Assembly: GCA_021815905.1 (NCBI GenBank)
Contig: JAKAZP010000212.1
Location: 1 to 5,158 of the forward strand
Length of the DNA stretch: 5,158 bases
Direction: 5' to 3'
Source: Pseudomonadota bacterium
GTDB lineage: Bacteria > Pseudomonadota > Gammaproteobacteria > Steroidobacterales > Steroidobacteraceae
The notes under the pieces were generated by a model. It had not been told where the DNA came from and did no database searches. It was given only the letters and a program-made list of their open reading frames with translations. Each line of letters opens with the position of its first letter. The first letter of the stretch is position 1. This document shows positions 1-5,158 of this stretch, piece after piece. The translations under genes were made by a program, and so were the position numbers.

Positions 1-2219
1 TCTTCCCAACTCAGCCGGGCGAGCAGCGCCTCGAGCAGCGGCAGGCGCGCGAGGTGCTCGGCGCGGGTCACCCCCTCGAGCCACGGCCCGAGCCAGTCGG
101 CGGCCGTCGCCGCGAGCGCCGCGTCGGCGAGATCGGGCCAGCGGGAGCCGCCTTCGACGCGATTGCGGACGAATGCGACGCGAGCCTGCAGATCCCGCGC
201 TTCCCGCGTCCAGGGCAGCGCGCCGATTCCGAGCTCGAGCAGGCCCTCGAGCATGGCCGCGCGCGCAGCGTCCCGGGGCACTTCCCCGAGCGCGCTCTCC
301 TCGAGAACCAGCGCATCCAGACACACGGTCCGGCGCGCGAGCACCGCCCGCTCGCGCGCGCTCCACGCCACCGACTCGCGCCGCTCGATGCGCTCGGGCA
401 GCATCCGCTCCAGGTCCTCGCGACTCAAGGGCGCCGCGAGACGGATCATCGCCTCGCGCTCGCGGTCCTCGAGATCCACCGCGACGATGAGCTCCTGCCG
501 GGCGAGGCTCTGCGCCTCGCGGAAATACGCCCCGCTGCCGTTGGCGAGCGTGAACCGTCCGTCCTCGCCCGCGCGGCGGCGGCCGATGCGATCCGGATAC
601 GCCAGCGCCAGCAGTGCCCCCACGGTGACCGCATCCGCAGGCGCGGCGCTCGGGCTCCCGGCCGTCTTCCCGAGCTGCTGCGCGAGCGCGCGCGAAGTCC
701 GGCGCGCCGAATGCGCGGCGGCGCGCTCGAGCCGAGCCTCCCCGTCCCCTTCGCCCCGGAATGCCTCGAGACGGCTGCGCACATCGGCGTCGCTCGCGCC
801 CGAGCCGGCGCGCAGCAGATCGCGCTCGGCGAGGAGCGCGGCGAGGTCGGCGGCGAGCTCCGTGACGCCGAGCTCGCGTGCGCGCAGCAGCATGTGACCG
901 AGCCTCGGATGCACCGCCAGCCGTGACATCTCGCGCCCGTGCGCCGTGATGCGCCCGCCGCGATCCAGGGCACCGAGCCGCTCGAGCAGCTCGCGGGCGC
1001 TCGCGAGCAGGGCCGCCGGCGGCGGGTCGAGCCACTCGAGCTCGGACGCCTCGCGCACGCCCCAGCCCGAGAGCTCGAGCGCGAGCGGCGTGAGATCGGC
1101 CTCGGTGATTTCGGGCGCCGTGAAGGGCGCGAGCGTCCGATGCGCGCTCTCGCTCCAGGCGCGATAGCACACCCCCGCCTCCGTTCGGCCCGCCCTTCCC
1201 TGACGCTGCTCGGCGGAGGCGCGCGAGATCCGCCGGGTCTCGAGCCGGCTCATGCCGGTGGCGGGATCGAACCGCTGGCGGCGCACCAGACCCGAATCGA
1301 CCACCACCCGCACGCCCTCGATGGTGAGGCTCGTCTCGGCGATGTTGGTTGCGAGCACCACCCGGCGCGTGCCGCCCGGCCCCGGCATGAGCGCCGCTTC
1401 CTGCTCCTCGGAGCCGAGTTCGCCATAAAGCGGCCGAATCGCCGCCTGCGAAGCGACTCCCGAGCTCTCGAGCAGCGAGCGAACGCGCCGGATCTCCCGC
1501 GCGCCGGGAAGAAACACCAGCACGTCGCCCTGCTCCTCCTCGAGCGCGCGCCGCACGAGGGCCGCGGCGAGCCGCTCGGCGTCCTCCGTCGCGGCTCGCG
1601 CCGCGCCCGTCTGCGGCAGCGGCGGGGCGCTCCTGCCGACGTGACGGGTCTCGACGGGGAACGAGCGTCCCCGGGCCGTCACCACCGGCGCATCCCCGAG
1701 CAGCCGCTGGACGCCCGCGGTGTCGAGCGTCGCCGACATGATGAGAATCCGCAGCGCCGGCGTGAGGCTCGCACGCGCATCGAGCGTGAGCGCCAGAGCG
1801 AGGTCGGCCTGGAGGCTGCGCTCGTGATACTCGTCGAAAATGACGGCCGCGACACCCTCGAGGGCCGGGTCGGTCTGCAGCATCCGCGTCAGCACGCCCT
1901 CGGTGAGCACCTCGATCCGCGTGTCGCGCGAGACGCGCGTGTCCAGTCGCATGCGATAGCCGACCGTACGGCCGACCGGCTCCCCGAGCGTCCGGGCCAT
2001 GCGCTGCGCCACCGCGCGCGCCGCGAGGCGTCGCGGCTCGAGCATCAGGATGCGCTGGCCCGCCGCCCAGGGCTCCTCCAACAGGGCGAGCGGGACGACG
2101 GTGCTCTTGCCCGCCCCGGGGGGCGCGGTGAGGATGACCGACGCGTGCGCGCTGAGCGCCTGGCCGAGCTCCGGCAGCGCCTCGTCGATCGGCAGTCCCG
2201 AGGTCCGCGCGCAGCGCAT
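1..2219 (-). CDS. hrpB: ATP-dependent DExH-box helicase HrpB (3' end cut by window edge)
   Basis: This is a DExH-box RNA helicase-like ATPase of the HrpB family. It is a cytoplasmic relative of HrpA and unrelated to the type III secretion regulator also called HrpB. Its precise cellular role is poorly defined. I translated the minus strand from ATG at 2219 and obtained 739 codons open to the left edge. Motifs appear in the expected order: Walker A GAGKST (residues 35-40), EPRRLAARAVA (61-71), DEYHERSLQADLALAL (129-144, the DExH box), SAT (162-164), VLVFLPG (233-239), LATNIAETSLTIEG (289-302) and QRQGRAGR (338-345). A helicase-associated region follows, then the HrpB-specific C-terminal part with LLALAYPDRIGRR near 536-547. 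The last visible residues, RLSWE, match the point in the family shortly before the conserved terminal block, so roughly 70-90 residues are missing compared with the usual length of about 800-850. The start lies 3 nt after the DUF423 stop. GTG at 2222 is an in-frame alternative, and no clear ribosome site is seen, which suggests translational coupling. Confidence 0.95.
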   Translation of the reverse strand, partial: MRCARTSGLPIDEALPELGQALSAHASVILTAPPGAGKSTVVPLALLEEPWAAGQRILMLEPRRLAARAVAQRMARTLGEPVGRTVGYRMRLDTRVSRDTRIEVLTEGVLTRMLQTDPALEGVAAVIFDEYHERSLQADLALALTLDARASLTPALRILIMSATLDTAGVQRLLGDAPVVTARGRSFPVETRHVGRSAPPLPQTGAARAATEDAERLAAALVRRALEEEQGDVLVFLPGAREIRRVRSLLESSGVASQAAIRPLYGELGSEEQEAALMPGPGGTRRVVLATNIAETSLTIEGVRVVVDSGLVRRQRFDPATGMSRLETRRISRASAEQRQGRAGRTEAGVCYRAWSESAHRTLAPFTAPEITEADLTPLALELSGWGVREASELEWLDPPPAALLASARELLERLGALDRGGRITAHGREMSRLAVHPRLGHMLLRARELGVTELAADLAALLAERDLLRAGSGASDADVRSRLEAFRGEGDGEARLERAAAHSARRTSRALAQQLGKTAGSPSAAPADAVTVGALLALAYPDRIGRRRAGEDGRFTLANGSGAYFREAQSLARQELIVAVDLEDREREAMIRLAAPLSREDLERMLPERIERRESVAWSARERAVLARRTVCLDALVLEESALGEVPRDAARAAMLEGLLELGIGALPWTREARDLQARVAFVRNRVEGGSRWPDLADAALAATAADWLGPWLEGVTRAEHLARLPLLEALLARLSWE

Positions 2220-2222
2220 CAC

Positions 2223-2603
2223 TCAGGCACGAACAACACCGTAGGCGAACAGCGCCCATCCGCCGATCAGCGCCAGGCCGCCGAGCGGCGTCACGGCTCC
2301 GATGAGCCGCGGCGCCCCGAGCGTGAGCGCGTAGAGACTGCCGCAGAAGAGCACGATCCCCGCCATCACCAGCAGCGCCGACCAGCGCAGCGCCGCGGTC
2401 CCGGTCATCCGCAGCGCGAGTCCGATGCCGAGCAGGCCGAGGGCATGGTAGAACTGGTAGCGCACGGCGGTGTCGTAGACGGAGAGCCGCTCCGCGCTCC
2501 AGTGCGCCTTCAGCGTGTGCGCGCCGAGCGCCCCGGCGAGGGTGGCGAGCGCGAGCAGCACGCCCGCGGCCGCGAGCACTTTCCTGGCGCCCATGGCTGC
2601 CAC
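2223..2603 (-). CDS. DUF423 family small integral membrane protein
   Basis: This is a 126-residue inner-membrane protein of the DUF423 family (relatives of Bacillus YwdK); no biochemical function is established. Four hydrophobic segments are visible at about residues 9-28, 47-67, 72-95 and 100-124. Family hallmarks are GALGAH (24-29), the VRYQFYHALGLL block (47-58), LFCGSLYAL (85-93) and TPLGGLALIGGW (105-116). The length is normal for the family. I chose the GTG start at 2603 because GGGGAG at 2612-2617 lies 8 nt upstream of it. ATG at 2594, giving a protein three residues shorter, is possible but is 17 nt from that site. The gene begins 13 nt after the slipin stop, and its TGA is followed directly by the hrpB start region, so it is probably co-transcribed with both. 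Its role in this cluster is unknown. Confidence 0.9.
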   Translation of the reverse strand: MAAMGARKVLAAAGVLLALATLAGALGAHTLKAHWSAERLSVYDTAVRYQFYHALGLLGIGLALRMTGTAALRWSALLVMAGIVLFCGSLYALTLGAPRLIGAVTPLGGLALIGGWALFAYGVVRA

Positions 2604-2611
2604 CCTGCCGG

Positions 2612-2617
2612 CTCCCC
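2612..2617 (-). promoter_or_regulatory. Ribosome binding site for the DUF423 gene
   Basis: On the minus strand GGGGAG overlaps the last base of the slipin TAG stop and lies 8 nt before GTG at 2603. The spacing supports the GTG start over ATG at 2594. The overlap with the upstream stop suggests coupled translation. Confidence 0.5.
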
Positions 2618-3384
2618 TACGGTTTCTTTGCCGTCTCGTCCGGTCGCATCCCGAAGAGCGGACGGAACAGATCGATCGGCAGCGGAAAGACGATCAGCGA
2701 GGACTTGTCGTGCGAGATGTCGGCGAGCGTCTGCAGATACCGCAGCTGCAGCGAGCTCGGCTGCTGCGAGAGCGCCTGCGCCGCGTCGACCAGCGTCTGC
2801 GCGGCCTGCCGCTCGCCTTCCGCGTTGATCACCTTCGCCCGCCGGTTGCGCTCGGCCTCGGCTTGGCGCGCCATCGCCCGCACCATGCTCTCGTCGAGGT
2901 CCACGTCCTTGAGCTCCACGTTTGCGACCTTGATGCCCCAGGCCTCGGTCGCCTGATCGAGGATGCGCTGGATGTCCGAGTTCAGCTTGTCGCGCTGCGA
3001 CAGCAGGTCATCGAGCTCGTGCTGGCCGAGCACCGAGCGCAGCGTCGTCTGCGCGACCTGGCTGGTCGCCTCCCAGGCGTTGGCGACCTGGATGATGGCG
3101 CGGCCGGCGTCGACGACGCGGAAGTAGACCACCGCATTGACCTTGACCGACACGTTGTCGCGCGTGATCACATCCTGTTTCGGCACGTTGAGCACGATGA
3201 CGCGCAGATCCACCTTGGTCGCTCTCTGGATCGCCGGCCAGACGACGATCACTCCCGGGCCGCGGATGCCCGTGAAGCGACCGAGGGTGAACATGACGGC
3301 CCGCTCGTACTCGTTCAGCACCCTGATCGAGGTGAACAGGAGCAACGCGAGCAGCACGATGACGACGATGATTCCGTAAGGCAT
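2617..3384 (-). CDS. Slipin / stomatin-like SPFH-domain membrane protein
   Basis: This 255-residue protein belongs to the slipin branch of the SPFH (band 7, stomatin/prohibitin) family. These proteins anchor in the membrane and oligomerise into scaffolds. A single N-terminal hydrophobic segment (residues 3-20, followed by R21) is the membrane anchor. The SPFH domain runs from about 22 to 170 and includes ERAVMFTLGRFTGIRGPGV, VITRDNVSVKVNAVVYFRV and WGIKVANVELKDVDLDESM. It is followed by an Ala/Gln/Glu/Arg-rich helical, coiled-coil-like stretch (172-205). The C-terminal hydrophobic segment LIVFPLPIDLF (230-240) is typical of slipins; in the archaeal homologue PH1511 the C-terminal hydrophobic region is where the partner protease PH1510 cuts. 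The length is normal. The gene lies 12 nt after nfeD with a strong AGGAGAG site 7 nt before its ATG. The context makes it the partner of that NfeD protease. I do not assign a symbol because qmcA and its relatives pair with the short-form NfeD. Confidence 0.93.
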   Translation of the reverse strand: MPYGIIVVIVLLALLLFTSIRVLNEYERAVMFTLGRFTGIRGPGVIVVWPAIQRATKVDLRVIVLNVPKQDVITRDNVSVKVNAVVYFRVVDAGRAIIQVANAWEATSQVAQTTLRSVLGQHELDDLLSQRDKLNSDIQRILDQATEAWGIKVANVELKDVDLDESMVRAMARQAEAERNRRAKVINAEGERQAAQTLVDAAQALSQQPSSLQLRYLQTLADISHDKSSLIVFPLPIDLFRPLFGMRPDETAKKP

Positions 3385-3391
3385 GGGAGGT

Positions 3392-3398
3392 CTCTCCT
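3392..3398 (-). promoter_or_regulatory. Ribosome binding site for the slipin gene, overlapping the nfeD stop
   Basis: On the minus strand AGGAGAG overlaps the nfeD TAG stop and is 7 nt from the slipin ATG at 3384. It is the strongest Shine-Dalgarno match in the window. GGAG can pair with CTCC four bases downstream, giving a 4-bp hairpin that could modestly mask the site. Confidence 0.7.
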
Positions 3399-4794
3399 AT
3401 AAGCTTCCGACGGGCTCGACCCACACCGTCAGGCCTTCGACCTTCACGATGCGCGCCGCCTGCCCCGTCTTGAGCGGGGCGCTGCTCACCGCGTTCCACA
3501 ACTCCCCGCCGAGCCGGACGCGTCCCCGGGCGTTGAAATCTTCCGCCGCCTCGACGGTGGCGCCGATCATGGCGCTCTCGCCCGTCGCCTTCGGGCGACG
3601 CATGGCGCGAGCGGCAAGATACACGATCCCGAGAATGACGAGGGCGCCGACCGTGGCCATCCCCCCGATCACCGGTAAAGCGACGTGCATGCCTGGAATC
3701 CCCGCATCGAACAGAATGAGCGAGCCGACGACGAAGGCGATCAGCCCGCCGATGCCGAGCGAGCCGTACGCCGGAAAGAACAGCTCCGCCGCCATCATGC
3801 CCGCGCCCACCACGATGAGCGCCAGGCCGGCGAAATTCGTCGGCAGCAGCTGAAAGGCAAACAGGGCCATGAGCAGCGCCACGACCCCCACCACCCCCGG
3901 CAGCACTCCGCCGGGATGATAGCCCTCGAAGAGCAGGCCCCACACGCCGATGAGGAGCAGTCCGTAAGCGATGGTCGGATCGGTGATGACGGCGAGGAGC
4001 CGGGTGCGCCAGTCCGGCTTCAGCCACTCGACCCTCACCCCGGCCGTATGCAGCGTCACCGTGGCCCCGCCCATCCGCACCTCGCGGCCATTCAGCTGCG
4101 CGAGCAGACTCGACAGGTCCGGCGCGATCAGGTCGACCACGTGCTGCTCGAGCGCATCGTGCGCGGGCAGGCTGGCGGCGCCCCGGACGGCGTCCTCGGC
4201 CCAGTCGGCATTTCTGCCGCGCAGCTCGGCGAGCCCCCGGATGTAGGCGATCGAGTCATTGAGGACCTTGAGCTGCTCGGCGCTCATCGGCGCCTGCGGG
4301 GGGCGCGCCGACGCGCCCTTCGAGGTCCCCGATGCGCGGTGCGCGGGGGGCGCGGGCTCCGAGCCGCCGATCGACACCGGAGTGGCCGCTCCCAGGTTGG
4401 TGGCGGGAGCCATGGCGGCGATGTGGCACGCATACAGAATATAAGTGCCGGCGCTCGCCGCGCGCGATCCCGGCGGGGCGACGTAACCCACGACCGGAAT
4501 CGGGGACGCGAGAATCGCATGGATGATCTCGCGCATCGAGCTCTCGAGGCCGCCCGGAGTATCCATTTCCAGGATGACGAATTCGCTCCTGCGCGCCACC
4601 GCCTCGTGCAGGCCTTCCACGATGTAGTGGGCGGTCGCCGGGCCGATCGCGCCGCGGATCTCGAGCCCGAGGGCGATCGGTGCGCTCCGCCCGGCGCTCA
4701 CGGGCGCGGCGGCCGCGGCCGGACCTGCGAGCGTCAGCGGCAGGGTCGCGGCGAGAGCGGCGGCCACTCGAGCGCGGATCGATACCCTACTCAT
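3397..4794 (-). CDS. nfeD: Long-form NfeD (NfeD1b) membrane-bound ClpP-class serine protease
   Basis: This 465-residue protein is a membrane-anchored serine protease of the NfeD1b type, a relative of Pyrococcus PH1510, expected to act on its slipin partner. Residues 1-30 look like a signal peptide: Arg at 3, 7 and 9, a hydrophobic stretch at 10-24, and Ala-rich cleavage sites near 26-30. The ClpP/SppA-like domain (about 40-224) has EMDTPGGLESSMREI (76-90), PGSRAASAGTYI (108-119) with the expected nucleophile Ser114, NLGAATPV (133-140), and LKVLNDSIAYIR (175-186) with the expected base Lys176. Between Ser and Lys lies a Pro/Ala/Ser-rich insert (about 145-170), so the spacing is 62 residues against 41 in PH1510 (Ser97, Lys138). 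Four or more membrane segments span about 275-396, and a soluble OB-fold NfeD domain ends the protein (about 405-465). An in-frame TAG stop 12 nt upstream rules out a longer start. No Shine-Dalgarno match is seen before ATG at 4794. This is probably the first gene of the cluster. Confidence 0.93.
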   Translation of the reverse strand: MSRVSIRARVAAALAATLPLTLAGPAAAAAPVSAGRSAPIALGLEIRGAIGPATAHYIVEGLHEAVARRSEFVILEMDTPGGLESSMREIIHAILASPIPVVGYVAPPGSRAASAGTYILYACHIAAMAPATNLGAATPVSIGGSEPAPPAHRASGTSKGASARPPQAPMSAEQLKVLNDSIAYIRGLAELRGRNADWAEDAVRGAASLPAHDALEQHVVDLIAPDLSSLLAQLNGREVRMGGATVTLHTAGVRVEWLKPDWRTRLLAVITDPTIAYGLLLIGVWGLLFEGYHPGGVLPGVVGVVALLMALFAFQLLPTNFAGLALIVVGAGMMAAELFFPAYGSLGIGGLIAFVVGSLILFDAGIPGMHVALPVIGGMATVGALVILGIVYLAARAMRRPKATGESAMIGATVEAAEDFNARGRVRLGGELWNAVSSAPLKTGQAARIVKVEGLTVWVEPVGSL

Positions 4795-4823
4795 CGGCTG
4801 AGCACACTACACTCGCGCTCCGC

Positions 4824-4867
4824 AAAGAGAAACTGCCCGCGCCGCGCCGCCGGGGCCGGAGGGCGGC
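4824..4867 (-). terminator. Possible weak rho-independent terminator after ygiQ
   Basis: Just after the ygiQ stop the minus strand has GCCGCC, a 10-nt loop, then GGCGGC (4867-4846). More GC-rich sequence follows, which could form alternative stems, and then TTTCTCTTT (4832-4824). The T tract is interrupted and lies about 14 nt beyond the simplest stem, so this may be only a product of the high GC content. If real, it would separate ygiQ from the nfeD cluster. Confidence 0.3.
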
Positions 4868-4869
4868 GG

Positions 4870-5158
4870 TTAGCGCGGCGGCCGGCGGGGGTTGCGCGGC
4901 AGTCCGGTGTGCTGGGTGCGAAACCGGCCCGCCGGCTCGCCCGGTCGCGGGCCCGCCCCACCGGAGTCACGCGTCAGCCGCTCGCGCGAGCCCGCCCTCG
5001 CCGCCCGCGGCGCCGTCCTTCCACCCCTCTCCCCGGTGCCCGGCGGCTGGTAGGCGGGAACCAGGTGGTGCCGGCCGCTGCCGATCAGATCGGCGCGGCC
5101 CATGCGCCGCAGCTCCCCGCGCAGCACCGGCCAGTTGTCGGGTTCGTGGTAGCGCAGG
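4870..5158 (-). CDS. ygiQ: YgiQ family radical SAM protein, C-terminal end only
   Basis: Only the last 95 codons and the TAA stop are in the window; the gene enters from the right edge. The visible part begins [28 protein letters not shown] and continues [15 protein letters not shown] recognise this as the C-terminal region (DUF3362) of YgiQ, a large radical SAM protein of UPF0313 usually over 700 residues long and of unknown function. The radical SAM CxxxCxxC motif would lie outside the window, so the assignment rests on this tail. After it comes a low-complexity Arg/Gly/Pro/Ala linker of about 35 residues, then [18 protein letters not shown]. The FRTQHTGLP block recurs in my memory of many proteobacterial YgiQ proteins. 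GTG at 5127 is an internal Val codon, not a start. The gene points the same way as nfeD, 75 nt upstream of it. Confidence 0.85.
   Translation of the reverse strand, partial: LRYHEPDNWPVLRGELRRMGRADLIGSGRHHLVPAYQPPGTGERGGRTAPRAARAGSRERLTRDSGGAGPRPGEPAGRFRTQHTGLPRNPRRPPR

Noticed and set aside
54..926. Plus-strand open frames of 290 and 244 codons near the left edge
   Set aside because: Both are antisense to the hrpB C-terminal half, have very biased Arg/Ala/Ser composition and show no motif.
1..2219. Very frequent GCTCGAG/CTCGAGC words across the left part
   Set aside because: These fall in register with Leu-Glu and Glu-Leu codons (CTC GAG, GAG CTC) of hrpB and are explained by codon preference; they are not regularly spaced and do not form a repeat array.
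939..2828. Long plus-strand open frame of 629 codons opposite hrpB and DUF423
   Set aside because: It lies antisense to clear helicase motifs and crosses two gene junctions. Its product is an Arg/Glu/Ala/His-rich sequence with no recognisable domain, as expected from GC-rich codon bias leaving few stops on the opposite strand.
2515..3402. Plus-strand open frame of 295 codons opposite the slipin gene
   Set aside because: It is a mirror of slipin coding sequence with a low-complexity His/Asp/Arg-rich product and no family features.
3008..4027. Minus-strand open frame of 339 codons spanning the nfeD and slipin genes
   Set aside because: It is an out-of-frame reading of both genes; the in-frame products match known families over their whole lengths.
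4806..4811. Minus-strand TGTAGT as a -10 promoter box for nfeD
   Set aside because: Only four of six bases match TATAAT and there is no credible -35 hexamer at the right distance, so I do not list a promoter.
1..5158. Possible defence system, mobile element or biosynthetic cluster
   Set aside because: All five genes belong to common chromosomal families, and I saw no transposase, integrase, nuclease, toxin pair, direct-repeat array or abrupt change in composition.

Overview
No new or unusual system is visible in this window. It is a compact, very GC-rich stretch of proteobacterial chromosome with five genes, all on the minus strand. The dominant codons are CTC, GAG, CGC and GCG. The gene families (YgiQ, long-form NfeD, slipin, DUF423, HrpB) and the base composition suggest a high-GC Proteobacterium, most likely a gammaproteobacterium. 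That placement is an inference from gene content only. There are no RNA genes, mobile elements, CRISPR arrays or phage genes that I can support.

In transcription order (right to left) the layout is as follows. (1) The 3' end of a ygiQ-type radical-SAM gene enters at the right edge and stops at 4870. (2) A 75-nt gap follows, with a GC-rich inverted repeat and a T-rich tract that may be a weak terminator. (3) A long-form NfeD membrane serine protease (4794-3397). (4) A slipin/stomatin-like SPFH protein (3384-2617), 12 nt downstream. (5) A small DUF423 membrane protein (2603-2223), 13 nt downstream. (6) The helicase gene hrpB begins at 2219, almost touching the DUF423 stop codon, and runs off the left edge at base 1 without a stop, lacking roughly its last 70-90 codons.

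The tight spacing of the last four genes suggests one transcription unit: nfeD, slipin, DUF423, hrpB. The first two form the known NfeD-slipin pair, in which a ClpP-class Ser/Lys protease is encoded beside an SPFH membrane scaffold. In the archaeal homologues PH1510/PH1511 the protease cleaves the C-terminal hydrophobic part of its stomatin partner, and both the catalytic residues and such a C-terminal segment are present here. DUF423 and HrpB have no established functional link to that pair. Their linkage here may reflect co-transcription only. The points most worth a second look are the enlarged, low-complexity insert between the protease's catalytic Ser and Lys, the TGA-GTG-ATG junction into hrpB, and the conserved tail of YgiQ.
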